A stretch of 64,000 nucleotides of DNA from Prinia subflava (GCF_021018805.1 NW_026961074.1:62001-126000), one strand, 5' to 3'. Positions 23,891 through 37,400 are shown, counted from the first letter of the stretch. The notes: generated by a model not told the origin, from the letters alone. A program made the numbers and translations.

Positions 23891-26800
23891 GGCTGAAGCC
23901 GAGGTGGCCGGATGAGGGTGGTGGACACGAACGGTGGTGCTTTTCCATGGGAAACTAAACTCACCTGGCCATGTTCCTGGTGTCAGATTGTGGGAGACAT
24001 TTGGCACTCCAAAAGCAGCCCGAGTTCCAAAATGTGGCATCTTGCATCTGGGAGAAATCTTGAATATCACGGCATTTTTGCAGGCTGAAGCCGAGGTGGC
24101 CGGATGAGGGTGGTGGACACGAACGGTGGCCCTTTTCCATGGGAAACTAAACTCACGTGGCCATGTTCCTGGTGTCAGATTGTGGGAGACATTTGGCACT
24201 CCAAAAGCAGCCCGAGTTCCAAAATGTGGCATCTTGCATCTGGGAGAAATCTTGAATATCACGGCATTTTTGCAGGCTGAAGCCGAGGTGGCCGGATGAG
24301 GGTGGTGGACACGAACGGTGGTGCTTTTCCATGGGAAACTAAACTCACCTGGCCATGTTCCTGGTGTCAGATTGTGGGAGACATTTGGCACTCCAAAAGC
24401 AGCCCGAGTTCCAAAATGTGGCATCTTGCATCTGGGAGAAATCTTGAATGCCACGGCATTTTTGCAGGCTGAAGCCGAGGTGGCCGGATGAGGGTGGTGG
24501 ACACGAACGGTGGCCCTTTTCCATGGGAAACTAAACTCACCTGGCCATGTTCCTGGTTTCAGATTGTGGGAGACATTTGGCACTCCAAAAGCAGCCCGAG
24601 TTCCAAAATGTGGCATCTTGCATCTGGGAGAAATCTTGAATATCACGGCATTTTTGCAGGCTGAAGCCGAGGTGGCCGGATGAGGGTGGTGGACACGAAC
24701 GGTGGCCCTTTTCCATGGGAAACTAAACTCACCTGGCCATGTTCCTGGTGTCAGATTGTGGGAGACATTTGGCACTCCAAAAGCAGCCTGAGTTCCAAAA
24801 TGTGGCATCTTGCATCTGGGAGAAATCTTGAATATCACGGCAGTTTTGCAGGCTGAAGCCGAGGTGGCCGGATGAGGGTGGTGGACACGAACGGTGGTGC
24901 TTTTCCATGGGAAACTAAACTCACCTGGCCATGTTCCTGGTGTCAGATTGTGGGAGACATTTGGCACTCCAAAAGCAGCCCGAGTTCCAAAATGTGGCAT
25001 CTTGCATCTGGGAGAAATCTTGAATATCACGGCATTTTTGCAGGCTGAAGCCGAGGTGGCCGGATGAGGGTGGTGGACACGAACGGTGGTGCTTTTCCAT
25101 GGGAAACTAAACTCACCTGGCCATGTTCCTGGTGTCAGATTGTGGGAGACATTTGGCACTCCAAAAGCAGCCCGAGTTCCAAAATGTGGCATCTTGCATC
25201 TGGGAGAAATCTTGAATGCCACGGCATTTTTGCAGGCTGAAGCCGAGGTGGCCGGATGAGGGTGGTGGACACGAACGGTGGCCCTTTTCCATGGGAAACT
25301 AAACTCACCTGGCCATGTTCCTGGTGTCAGATTGTGGGAGACATTTGGCACTCCAAAAGCAGCCCGAGTTCCAAAATGTGGCATCTTGCATCTGGGAGAA
25401 ATCTTGAATATCACGGCATTTTTGCAGGCGGAAGCCGAGGTGGCCGGATGAGGGTGGTGGACACGAACGGTGGCCCTTTTCCATGGGAAACTAAACTCAC
25501 CTGGCCATGTTCCTGGTGTCAGATTGTGGGAGACATTTGGCACTCCAAAAGCAGCCCGAGTTCCAAAATGTGGCATCTTGCATCTGGGAGAAATCTTGAA
25601 TGCCACGGCATTTTTGCAGGCTGAAGCCGAGGTGGCCGGATGAGGGTGGTGGACACGAACGGTGGCCCTTTTCCATGGGAAACTAAACTCACCTGGCCAT
25701 GTTCCTGGTGTCAGATTGTGGGAGACATTTGGCACTCCAAAAGCAGCCCGAGTTCCAAAATGTGGCATCTTGCATCTGGGAGAAATCTTGAATATCACGG
25801 CATTTTTGCAGGCTGAAGCCGCGGTGGCCGGATGAGGGTGGTGGACACGAACGGTGGCCCTTTTCCATGGGAAACTAAACTCACCTGGCCATGTTCCTGG
25901 TGTCAGATTGTGGGAGACATTTGGCACTCCAAAAGCAGCCCGAGTTCCAAAATGTGGCATCTTGCATCAGGGAGAAATCTTGAATATAACAGCACTTTTG
26001 CAGGCCGAAGTCGAGGTGGCCGGATGAGGGTGGTGGACACGAACGGTGGCCCTTTTCCATGGGAAACTAAACTCACCTGGCCATGTTCCTGGTGTCAGAT
26101 TGTGGGAGACATTTGGCACTCCAAAAGCAGCCCGAGTTCCAAAATGTGGCATCTTGCATCTGGGAGAAATCTTGAATATCACGGCATTTTTGCAGGCTGA
26201 AGCCGAGGTGGCCGGATGAGGGTGGTGGACACAAACGGTGGCCCTTTTCCATGGGAAACTAAACTCACCTGGCCATGTTCCTGGTGTCAGATTGTGGGAG
26301 ACATTTGGCACTCCAAAAGCAGCCCGAGTTCCAAAATGTGGCATCTTGCATCTGGGAGAAATCTTGAATATCACGGCATTTTTGCAGGCTGAAGCCGAGG
26401 TGGCCGGATGAGGGTGGTGGACACGAACGGTGGCCCTTTTCCATGGGAAACTAAACTCACCTGGCCATGTTCCTGGTGTCAGATTGTGGGAGACATTTGG
26501 CACTCCAAAAGCAGCCCGAGTTCCAAAATGTGGCATCTTGCATCTGGGAGAAATCTTGAATATCACGGCACTTTTGCAGGCCGAAGTCGAGGTGGCCGGA
26601 TGAGGGTGGTGGACACGAACGGTGGCCCTTTTCCATGGGAAACTAAACTCACCTGGCCATGTTCCTGGTGTCAGATTGTGGGAGACATTTGGCACTCCAA
26701 AAGCAGCCCGAGTTCCAAAATGTGGCATCTTGCATCTGGGAGAAATCTTGAACGCCACGGCTTTTTTGCAGGCTGAAGCCGAGGTGGCCAGATGAGGGTG

Positions 26801-27544
26801 GTGGACACGAACGGTGGCCCTTTTCCATGGGAAACTAAACTCACCTGGCCATGTTCCTGGTGTCAGATTGTGGGAGACATTTGGCACTCCAAAAGCAGCC
26901 CGAGTTCCAAAATGTGGCATCTTGCATCTGGGAGAAATCTTGAATATCACGGCATTTTTGCAGGCTGAAGCCGAGGTGGCCGGATGAGGGTGGTGGACAC
27001 GAACGGTGGCCCTTTTCCATGGGAAACTAAACTCACCTGGCCATGTTCCTGGTGTCAGATTGTGGGAGACATTTGGCACTCCAAAAGCAGCCCGAGTTCC
27101 AAAATGTGGCATCTTGCATCTGGGAGAAATCTTGAATATCACGGCATTTTTGCAGGCTGAAGCCGAGGTGGCCGGATGAGGGTGGTGGACACGAACGGTG
27201 GCCCTTTTCCATGGGAAACTAAACTCACCTGGCCATGTTCCTGGTGTCAGATTGTGGGAGACATTTGGCACTCCAAAAGCAGCCTGAGTTCCAAAATGTG
27301 GCATCTTGCATCTGGGAGAAATCTTGAATATAACAGCACTTTTGCAGGCCGAAGTCGAGGTGGCCGGATGAGGGTGGTGGACACGAACGGTGGCCCTTTT
27401 CCATGGGAAACTAAACTCACTTGGCCATGTTCCTGGTGTCAGATTGTGGGAGACATTTGGCACTCCAAAAGCAGCCTGAGTTCCAAAATGTGGCATCTTG
27501 CATCTGGGAGAAATCTTGAATATCACGGCATTTTTGCAGGCTGA

Positions 27545-27910
27545 AGCCGAGGTGTCCGGATGAGGGTGGTGGACACGAACGGTGGCCCTTTTCCATGGGA
27601 AACTAAACTCACCTGGCCATGTTCCTGGTGTCAGATTGTGGGAGACATTTAGCACTCCAAAAGCAGCTTGAGTTCCAAAATGTGGCATCTTACATCTGGG
27701 AGAAATCTTGAATGCCACGGCATTTTTGCAGGCCGAAGCCGAGGTGGCCGGATGAGGGTGGTGGACACGAACGGTGGCCCTTTTCCATGGGAAACTAAAC
27801 TCACCTGGCCATGTTCCTGATGTCAGATTGTGGGAGACATTTGGCACTCCAAAAGCAGCCTGAGTTCCAAAATGTGGCATCTTGCATCTGGGAGAAATCT
27901 TGAATATCAC
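27545..27910 (+). repeat. Recurrent marker cassette, copy 5 (shortened)
   Basis: The cttacatc marker is at 27689, exactly 21 monomers from copy 4. The monomer with catgtggg is missing before it, and the monomer with ggcagttttgc and ggtggtgc is missing after it, so the cassette is trimmed by one monomer on each side relative to copy 4. Confidence 0.8.
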
Positions 27911-30900
27911 GGCATTTTTGCAGGCTGAAGCCGAGGTGGCCGGATGAGGGTGGTGGACACGAACGGTGGCCCTTTTCCATGGGAAACTAAACTCACGTGG
28001 CCATGTTCCTGGTGTCAGATTGTGGGAGACATTTGGCACTCCAAAAGCAGCCCGAGTTCCAAAATGTGGCATCTTGCATCTGGGAGAAATCTTGAATATC
28101 ACGGCATTTTTGCAGGCTGAAGCCGAGGTGGCCGGATGAGGGTGGTGGACACGAACGGTGGTGCTTTTCCATGGGAAACTAAACTCACCTGGCCATGTTC
28201 CTGGTGTCAGATTGTGGGAGACATTTGGCACTCCAAAAGCAGCCCGACTTCCAAAATGTGGCATCTTGCATCTGGGAGAAATCTTGAATGCCACGGCATT
28301 TTTGCAGGCTGAAGCCGAGGTGGCCGGATGAGGGTGGTGGACACGAACGGTGGCCCTTTTCCATGGGAAACTAAACTCACCTGGCCATGTTCCTGGTTTC
28401 AGATTGTGGGAGACATTTGGCACTCCAAAAGCAGCCCGAGTTCCAAAATGTGGCATCTTGCATCTGGGAGAAATCTTGAATATCACGGCATTTTTGCAGG
28501 CTGAAACCGAGGTGGCCGGATGAGGGTGGTGGACACGAACGGTGGCCCTTTTCCATGGGAAACTAAACTCACGTGGCCATGTTCCTGGTGTCAGATTGTG
28601 GGAGACATTTGGCACTCCAAAAGCAGCCTGAGTTCCAAAATGTGGCATCTTGCATCTGGGAGAAATCTTGAATATCACGGCAGTTTTGCAGGCTGAAGCC
28701 GAGGTGGCCGGGTGAGGGTGGTGGACACGAACGGTGGTGCTTTTCCATGGGAAACTAAACTCACCTGGCCATGTTCCTGGTGTCAGATTGTGGGAGACAT
28801 TTGGCACTCCAAAAGCAGCCCGAGTTCCAAAATGTGGCATCTTGCATCTGGGAGAAATCTTGAATATCACGGCATTTTTGCAGGCTGAAGCCGAGGTGGC
28901 CGGATGAGGGTGGTGGACACGAACGGTGGTGCTTTTCCATGGGAAACTAAACTCACCTGGCCATGTTCCTGGTGTCAGATTGTGGGAGACATTTGGCACT
29001 CCAAAAGCAGCCCGAGTTCCAAAATGTGGCATCTTGCATCTGGGAGAAATCTTGAATGCCACGGCATTTTTGCAGGCTGAAGCCGAGGTGGCCGGATGAG
29101 GGTGGTGGACACGAACGGTGGCCCTTTTCCATGGGAAACTAAACTCACCTGGCCATGTTCCTGGTGTCAGATTGTGGGAGACATTTGGCACTCCAAAAGC
29201 AGCCCGAGTTCCAAAATGTGGCATCTTGCATCTGGGAGAAATCTTGAATATCACGGCATTTTTGCAGGCGGAAGCCGAGGTGGCCGGATGAGGGTGGTGG
29301 ACACGAACGGTGGCCCTTTTCCATGGGAAACTAAACTCACCTGGCCATGTTCCTGGTGTCAGATTGTGGGAGACATTTGGCACTCCAAAAGCAGCCCGAG
29401 TTCCAAAATGTGGCATCTTGCATCTGGGAGAAATCTTGAATGCCACGGCATTTTTGCAGGCTGAAGCCGAGGTGGCCGGATGAGGGTGGTGGACACGAAC
29501 GGTGGCCCTTTTCCATGGGAAACTAAACTCACCTGGCCATGTTCCTGGTGTCAGATTGTGGGAGACATTTGGCACTCCAAAAGCAGCCCGAGTTCCAAAA
29601 TGTGGCATCTTGCATCTGGGAGAAATCTTGAATATAACAGCACTTTTGCAGGCCGAAGTCGAGGTGGCCGGATGAGGGTGGTGGACACGAACGGTGGCCC
29701 TTTTCCATGGGAAACTAAACTCACCTGGCCATGTTCCTGGTGTCAGATTGTGGGAGACATTTGGCACTCCAAAAGCAGCCCGAGTTCCAAAATGTGGCAT
29801 CTTGCATCTGGGAGAAATCTTGAATATCACGGCATTTTTGCAGGCTGAAGCCGAGGTGGCCGGATGAGGGTGGTGGACACGAACGGTGGCCCTTTTCCAT
29901 GGGAAACTAAACTCACCTGGCCATGTTCCTGGTGTCAGATTGTGGGAGACATTTGGCACTCCAAAAGCAGCCCGAGTTCCAAAATGTGGCATCTTGCATC
30001 TGGGAGAAATCTTGAATGCCACGGCATTTTTGCAGGCTGAAGCCGAGGTGTCCGGATGAGGGTGGTGGACACGAACGGTGGCCCTTTTCCATGGGAAACT
30101 AACCTCACCTGGCCATGTTCCTGGTGTCAGATTGTGGGAGACATTTGGCACTCCAAAAGCAGCCCGAGTTCCAAAATGTGGCATCTTGCATGTGGGAGAA
30201 ATCTTGAATATCACGGCATTTTTGCAGGCTGAAGCCGAGGTGGCCGGATGAGGGTGGTGGACACGAACGGTGGCCCTTTTCCATGGGAAACTAAACTCAC
30301 CTGGCCATGTTCCTGGTGTCAGATTGTGGGAGACATTTGGCACTCCAAAAGCAGCCCGAGTTCCAAAATGTGGCATCTTGCATCTGGGAGAAATCTTGAA
30401 TATCACGGCATTTTTGCAGGCTGAAGCCGAGGTGGCCGGATGAGGGTGGTGGACACGAACGGTGGCCCTTTTCCATGGGAAACTAAACTCACCTGGCCAT
30501 GTTCCTGGTGTCAGATTGTGGGAGACATTTAGCACTCCAAAAGCAGCCCGAGTTCCAAAATGTGGCATCTTGCATCTGGGAGAAATCTTGAATGCCACGG
30601 CATTTTTGCAGGCCGAAGCCGAGGTGGCCGGATGAGGGTGGTGGACACGAACGGTGACCCTTTTCCATGGGAAACTAAACTCACCTGGCCATGTTCCTGG
30701 TGTCAGATTGTGGGAGACATTTGGCACTCCAAAAGCAGCCTGAGTTCCAAAATGTGGCATCTTGCATGTGGGAGAAATCTTGAATATCACGGCAGTTTTG
30801 CAGGCTGAAGCCGAGGTGGCCAGATGAGGGTGGTGGACACGAACGGTGGTGCTTTTCCATGGGAAACTAAACTCACCTGGCCATGTTCCTGGTGTCAGAT

Positions 30901-31080
30901 TGTGGGAGACATTTGGCACTCCAAAAGCAGCCCGAGTTCCAAAATGTGGCATCTTGCATCTGGGAGAAATCTTGAATATCACGGCATTTTTGCAGGCTGA
31001 AGCCGAGGTGGCCGGATGAGGGTGGTGGACACAAACGGTGGCTCTTTTCCATGGGAAACTAAACTCACCTGGCCATGTTC

Positions 31081-31240
31081 CTGATGTCAGATTGTGGAAG
31101 ACATTTGGCACTCCAATAGCACCTTGAGTTCCAAAATGTGGCATCTTGCAGGTGGGAGAAATCTTGAATGCCACGGCATTTTTGCATGCCGAAGCCGAGG
31201 TGGCCGGATGAGGATGGTGGAGAAGTACGGTGGCAGTTTT
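31081..31240 (+). repeat. Most diverged monomer, left copy
   Basis: A cluster of changes found nowhere else except in its duplicate: cctgatgtcag, gattgtggaagac, ccaatagcaccttgag, gcaggtggg, tttgcatgccg, gaggatggtggagaagtac and ggtggcagttttcc. More than ten differences from consensus in one unit suggest an older or formerly separate lineage kept inside an otherwise homogenised array. Confidence 0.85.
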
Positions 31241-33770
31241 CCATGGGAAACTAAACTCACCTGGCCATGTTCCTGGTGTCAGATTGTGGGAGACATTTGG
31301 CACTCCAAAAGCAGCCCGAGTTCCAAAATGTGGCATCTTGCATCTGGGAGAAATCTTGAATATTATGGCATTTTTGCAGGCTGAAGCCGAGGTGGCCGGA
31401 TGAGGGTGGTATACACGAACGGTGGCCCTTTTCCATGGGAAACTAAACTCACCTGGCCATGTTCCTGGTGTCAGATTGTGGGAGACATTTGGCACTCCAA
31501 AAGCAGCCCGAGTTCCAAAATGTGGCATCTTGCATCTGGGAGAAATCTTGAATATCACAGCATTTTTGCAGGCTGAAGCCGAGGTGTCCGGATGAGGGTG
31601 GTGGACACGAACGGTGGTGCTTTTCCATGGGAAACTAAACTCACCTGGCCATGTTCCTGGTGTCAGATTGTGGGAGACATTTGGCACTCCAAAAGCAGCC
31701 CGAGTTCCAAAATGTGGCATCTTGCATCTGGGAGAAATCTTGAATGCCACGGCATTTTTTGCAGGCTGAAGCCGAGGTGGCCGGATGAGGGTGGTGGACA
31801 CGAACGGTGGCCCTTTTCCATGGGAAACTAAACTCACCTGGCCATGTTCCTGGTGTCAGATTGTGGGAGACATTTGGCACTCCAAAAGCAGCCCGAGTTC
31901 CAAAATGTGGCATCTTGCATCTGGGAGAAATCTTGAATATCACGGCATTTTTGCAGGCGGAAGCCGAGGTGGCCGGATGAGGGTGGTGGACACGAACGGT
32001 GGCCCTTTTCCATGGGAAACTAAACTCACCTGGCCATGTTCCTGGTGTCAGATTGTGGGAGACATTTGGCACTCCAAAAGCAGCCCGAGTTCCAAAATGT
32101 GGCATCTTGCATCTGGGAGAAATCTTGAATGCCACGGCATTTTTGCAGGCTGAAGCCGAGGTGGCCGGATGAGGGTGGTGGACACGAACGGTGGCCCTTT
32201 TCCATGGGAAACTAAACTCACCTGGCCATGTTCCTGGTGTCAGATTGTGGGAGACATTTGGCACTCCAAAAGCAGCCCGAGTTCCAAAATGTGGCATCTT
32301 GCATCTGGGAGAAATCTTGAATATAACAGCACTTTTGCAGGCCGAAGTCGAGGTGGCCGGATGAGGGTGGTGGACACGAACGGTGGCCCTTTTCCATGGG
32401 AAACTAAACTCACCTGGCCATGTTCCTGGTGTCAGATTGTGGGAGACATTTGGCACTCCAAAAGCAGCCCGAGTTCCAAAATGTGGCATCTTGCATCTGG
32501 GAGAAATCTTGAATATCACGGCATTTTTGCAGGCTGAAGCCGAGGTGGCCGGATGAGGGTGGTGGACACGAACGGTGGCCCTTTTCCATGGGAAACTAAA
32601 CTCACCTGGCCATGTTCCTGGTGTCAGATTGTGGGAGACATTTGGCACTCCAAAAGCAGCCCGAGTTCCAAAATGTGGCATCTTGCATCTGGGAGAAATC
32701 TTGAATGCCACGGCATTTTTGCAGGCTGAAGCCGAGGTGGCCGGATGAGGGTGGTGGACACGAACGGTGGCCCTTTTCCATGGGAAACTAACCTCACCTG
32801 GCCCATGTTCCTGGTGTCAGATTGTGGGAGACATTTGGCACTCCAAAAGCAGCCCGAGTTCCAAAATGTGGCATCTTGCATGTGGGAGAAATCTTGAATA
32901 TCACGGCATTTTTGCAGGCTGAAGCCGAGGTGGCCGGATGAGGGTGGTGGACACGAACGGTGGCCCTTTTCCATGGGAAACTAAACTCACCTGGCCATGT
33001 TCCTGGTGTCAGATTGTGGGAGACATTTGGCACTCCAAAAGCAGCCCGAGTTCCAAAATGTGGCATCTTGCATCTGGGAGAAATCTTGAATATCACGGCA
33101 TTTTTGCAGGCTGAAGCCGAGGTGGCCGGATGAGGGTGGTGGACACGAACGGTGGCCCTTTTCCATGGGAAACTAAACTCACCTGGCCATGTTCCTGGTG
33201 TCAGATTGTGGGAGACATTTAGCACTCCAAAATCAGCCCGAGTTCCAAAATGTGGCATCTTGCATCTGGGAGAAATCTTGAATGCCACGGCATTTTTGCA
33301 GGCCGAAGCCGAGGTGGCCGGATGAGGGTGGTGGACACGAACGGTGACCCTTTTCCATGGGAAACTAAACTCACCTGGCCATGTTCCTGGTGTCAGATTG
33401 TGGGAGACATTTGGCACTCCAAAAGCAGCCTGAGTTCCAAAATGTGGCATCTTGCATGTGGGAGAAATCTTGAATATCACGGCATTTTTGCAGGCTGAAG
33501 CCGAGGTGGCCAGATGAGGGTGGTGGACACGAACGGTGGTGCTTTTCCATGGGAAACTAAACTCACCTGGCCATGTTCCTGGTGTCAGATTGTGGGAGAC
33601 ATTTGGCACTCCAAAAGCAGCCCGAGTTCCAAAATGTGGCATCTTGCATCTGGGAGAAATCTTGAATATCACGGCATTTTTGCAGGCTGAAGCCGAGGTG
33701 GCCGGATGAGGGTGGTGGACACAAACGGTGGCTCTTTTCCATGGGAAACTAAACTCACCTGGCCATGTTC

Positions 33771-33930
33771 CTGATGTCAGATTGTGGAAGACATTTGGCA
33801 CTCCAATAGCACCTTGAGTTCCAAAATGTGGCATCTTGCAGGTGGGAGAAATCTTGAATGCCACGGCATTTTTGCATGCCGAAGCCGAGGTGGCCGGATG
33901 AGGATGGTGGAGAAGTACGGTGGCAGTTTT
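33771..33930 (+). repeat. Most diverged monomer, right copy
   Basis: Carries the same set of private changes as the unit at 31081-31240, 2690 bp away, and was copied as part of the 14-monomer duplication. It is a useful anchor for placing reads in this otherwise repetitive region. Confidence 0.85.
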
Positions 33931-34086
33931 CCATGGGAAACTAAACTCACCTGGCCATGTTCCTGGTGTCAGATTGTGGGAGACATTTGGCACTCCAAAA
34001 GCAGCCCGAGTTCCAAAATGTGGCATCTTGCATCTGGGAGAAATCTTGAATATTATGGCATTTTTGCAGGCTGAAGCCGAGGTGGC

Positions 34087-34104
34087 CGGATGAGGCGGAT
34101 GAGG
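34087..34104 (+). repeat. 9-bp micro-duplication (cggatgagg x 2)
   Basis: The word cggatgagg is doubled directly. The partner monomer in the left copy of the 14-monomer unit (near 31397) has it once, so the doubling arose after that duplication. The length keeps the reading phase. Confidence 0.95.
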
Positions 34105-34439
34105 GTGGTATACACGAACGGTGGCCCTTTTCCATGGGAAACTAAACTCACCTGGCCATGTTCCTGGTGTCAGATTGTGGGAGACATTTGGCACTCCAAA
34201 AGCAGCCCGAGTTCCAAAATGTGGCATCTTGCATCTGGGAGAAATCTTGAATATCACAGCATTTTTGCAGGCTGAAGCCGAGGTGTCCGGATGAGGGTGG
34301 TGGACACGAACGGTGGCCCTTTTCCATGGGAAACTAAACTCACCTGGCCATGTTCCTGGTGTCAGATTGTGGGAGACATTTGGCACTCCAAAAGCAGCCC
34401 GAGTTCCAAAATGTGGCATCTTGCATCTGGGAGAAATCT

Positions 34440-37400
34440 TGAACGCCACGGCTGTTTTTGCAGGCAGAAGCCGAGGTGGCCAGATGAGGGTGGTGGACAC
34501 GAACGTGGTGCTTTTTCCATGGGAAACTAAACTCACCTGGCCATGTTCCTGGTGTCAGATTGTGGGAGACATTTGGCACTCCAAAAGCAGCCCGAGTTCC
34601 AAAATGTGGCATCTTGCATGTGGGAGAAATCTTGAATATCACGCATTTTTGCAGGCTGAAGCCGAGGTGGCCGGATGAGGGTGGTGGACACGAACGGTGG
34701 TGCTTTTCCATGGGAAACTAAACTCACCTGGCCATGTTCCTGGTGTCAGATTGTGGGAGACATTTGGCACTCCAAAAGCAGCCCGAGTTCCAAAATGTGG
34801 CATCTTGCATCTGGGAGAAATCTTGAATATCACGGCATTTTTGCAGGCTGAAGCCGAGGTGGCCGGATGAGGGTGGTGGACACGAACGGTGGCCCTTTTC
34901 CATGGGAAACTAAACTCACCTGGCCATTTTCCTGGTGTCAGATTGTGGGAGACATTTAGCACTCCAAAATCAGCCCGAGTTCCAAAAGTGGCATCTTGCA
35001 TCTGGGAGAAATCTTGAATGCCACGGCATTTTTGCAGGCCGAAGCCGAGGTGGCCGGATGAGGGTGGTGGACACGAACAGTGGCCCTTTTCCATGGGAAA
35101 CTAAACTCACCTGGCCATGTTCCTGGTGTCAGATTGTGGGAGACATTTGGCACTCCAAAAGCAGCCCGAGTTCCAAAATGTGGCATCTTGCATCTGGGAG
35201 AAATCTTGAATATCACGGCATTTTTGCAGGCCGAAGCCGAGGTGGCCGGATGAGGGTGGTGGACACGAACAGTGGCCCTTTTCCATGGGAAACTAAACTC
35301 ACCTGGCCATGTTCCTGGTGTCAGATTGTGGGAGACATTTGGCACTCCAAAAGCAGCCTGAGTTCCAAAATGTGGCATCTTGCATCTGGGAGAAATCTTG
35401 AATATCACGGCATTTTTGCAGGCTGAAGCCGAGGTGGCCGGATGAGGGTGGTGGACACGAACGGTGGCCCTTTTCCATGGGAAACTAAACGCACCTGGCC
35501 ATGTTCCTGGTGTCAGATTGTGGGAGACATTTGGCACTCCAAAAGCAGCCTGAGTTCCAAAATGTGGCATCTTGCATCTGGGAGAAATCTTGAATATCAC
35601 GGCATTTTTTGCAGGCTGAAGCCGAGGTGGCCTGATGACCGTGGTGGACACGAACGGTGGCCCTTTTCCATGGGAAACTAAACTCACCTGGCCATGTTTC
35701 CTGGTGTCAGATTGTGGGAGACATTTGGCACTCCAAAAGCAGCCCGAGTTCCAAAATGTGGCATCTTGCATCTGGGAGAAATCTTGAATGCCACGGCATT
35801 TTTGCAGGCCGAAGCCGAGGTGGCCGGATGAGGGTGGTGGACACGAACGGTGGCCCTTTTCCATGGGAAACTAAACTCACCTGGCCATGTTTGGTGTCAG
35901 ATTGTGGGAGACATTTGGCACTCCAAAAGCAGCCTGAGTTCCAAAATGTGGCATCTTGCATCTGGGAGAAATCTTGAATGCCACGGCATTTTTGCAGGCT
36001 GAAGCCGAGGTGGCCGGATGAGGGTGGTGGACACGAACGGTGGCCCTTTTCCATGGGAAACTAAACTCACCTGGCCATGTTCCTGGTGTCAGATTGTGGG
36101 AGACATTTGGCACTCCAAAAGCAGCCCGAGTTCCAAAATGTGGCATCTTGCATCTGGGAAAAATCTTGAATATCACGCCATTTTTGCAGGCTGAAGCCGA
36201 GGTGGCCGGATGAGGGTGGTGGACACGAACGGTGGTGCTCTTCCATGGGAAACTAAACTCACCTGGCCATGTTCCTGGTGTCAGATTGTGGGAGACATTT
36301 GGCACTCCAAAAGCAGCCGAGTTCCAAAATGTGGCATCTTGCATGTGGGAGAAATCTTGAATATCACGGCATTTTGCAGGCTGAAGCCGAGGTGTCCGGA
36401 TGAGGGTGGTGGACACGAACGGTGGCCCTTTTCCATGGGAAACTAAACTCACCTGGCCATGTTCCTGGTGTCAGATTGTGGGAGACATTTGGCACTCCAA
36501 AAGCAGCCCGAGTTCCAAAATGTGGCATCTTGCATCTGGGAGAAATCTTGAATATCACGGCATTTTTGCAGGCTGAAGCCGAGGTGGCCGGATGAGGGTG
36601 GTGGACACGAACGGTGGCCCTTTTCCATGGGAAACTAAACTCACCTGGCCATGTTCCTGGTGTCAGATTGTGGGAGACATTTAGCACTCCAAAAGCAGCC
36701 CGAGTTCCAAAATGTGGCATCTTGCATCTGGGAGAAATCTTGAATATCACGGCATTTTTGCAGGCTGAAGCCGAGGTGGCCAGATGAGGGTGGTGGACAC
36801 GAACGGTGGCCCTTTTCCATGGGAAACTAAACTCACCTGGCCATGTTCCTGGTGTCAGATTGTGGGAGACATTTGGCACTCCAAAAGCAGCCCGAGTTCC
36901 AAAATGTGGCATCTTGCATCTGGGAGAAATCTTGAATATCACGGCATTTTTGCAGGCTGAAGCCGAGGTGGCCGGATGAGGGTGGTGGACACGAACGGTG
37001 GCCCTTTTCCATGGGAAACTAAACTCACCTGGCCATGTTCCTGGTGTCAGATTGTGGGAGACATTTGGCACTCCAAAAGCAGCCCGAGTTCCAAAATGTG
37101 GCATCTTGCATCTGGGAGAAATCTTGAATATCACGGCATTTTTGCAGGCTGAAGCCGAGGTGGCCGGATGAGGGTGGTGGACACGAACGGTGGCCCTTTT
37201 CCATGGGAAACTAAACTCACCTGGCCATGTTCCTGGTGTCAGATTGTGGGAGACATTTGGCACTCCAAAAGCAGCCCGAGTTCCAAAATGTGGCATCTTG
37301 CATCTGGGAGAAATCTGTAATATCACGGCATTTTTGCAGGCTGAAGCCGAGGTGTCCGGATGAGGGTGGTGGACACGAACGGTGGCCCTTTTCCATGGGA

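Larger units (their letters stand above)
22000..29600 (+). repeat. Large higher-order duplication with loss of whole monomers
   Basis: The segment 22.0-25.9 kb is re-used at 26.2-29.6 kb. The offset is exactly 22 monomers for 22184/26408, 22952/27176 and actcacttgg (23191/27415). It falls to 21 monomers at cttacatc (23657/27689) and cctgatg (23784/27816), to 20 at actcacgtgg (24151/27991) and cctggtttcag (near 24555/28395), and to 19 by 25832/29480. Three single monomers are thus missing from the right copy, each lost without disturbing the 192-bp phase. That is the expected result of unequal exchange or replication slippage in register. Confidence 0.85.
28905..34290 (+). repeat. 14-monomer tandem duplication (about 2.69 kb x 2)
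   Basis: The unit about 28905-31592 is followed by its copy about 31593-34290. Markers repeat at 2689-2690 bp: the ggcggaagcc variant (29268/31957), ataacagcac (29636/32325), aactaacctc (near 30099/32787), acggtgaccc (near 30653/33343), and the highly diverged monomer (31094/33784). After a 9-bp insertion in the right copy the offset becomes 2699. Few other differences were noticed: a T insertion near 31750, gtgtccgg versus gtggccgg near 30050/32739, a C insertion near 32801, aaagcag versus aaatcag near 30541/33231, and cagtttt versus cattttt near 30794/33484. The copies are therefore very similar and probably recent. Confidence 0.9.

Noticed and set aside
34087..34104. Insertion of foreign DNA at 34.09 kb (also at 37.63 and 52.17 kb)
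   Set aside because: Each is an exact doubling of the adjacent 6-9 bases, so replication slippage explains it.
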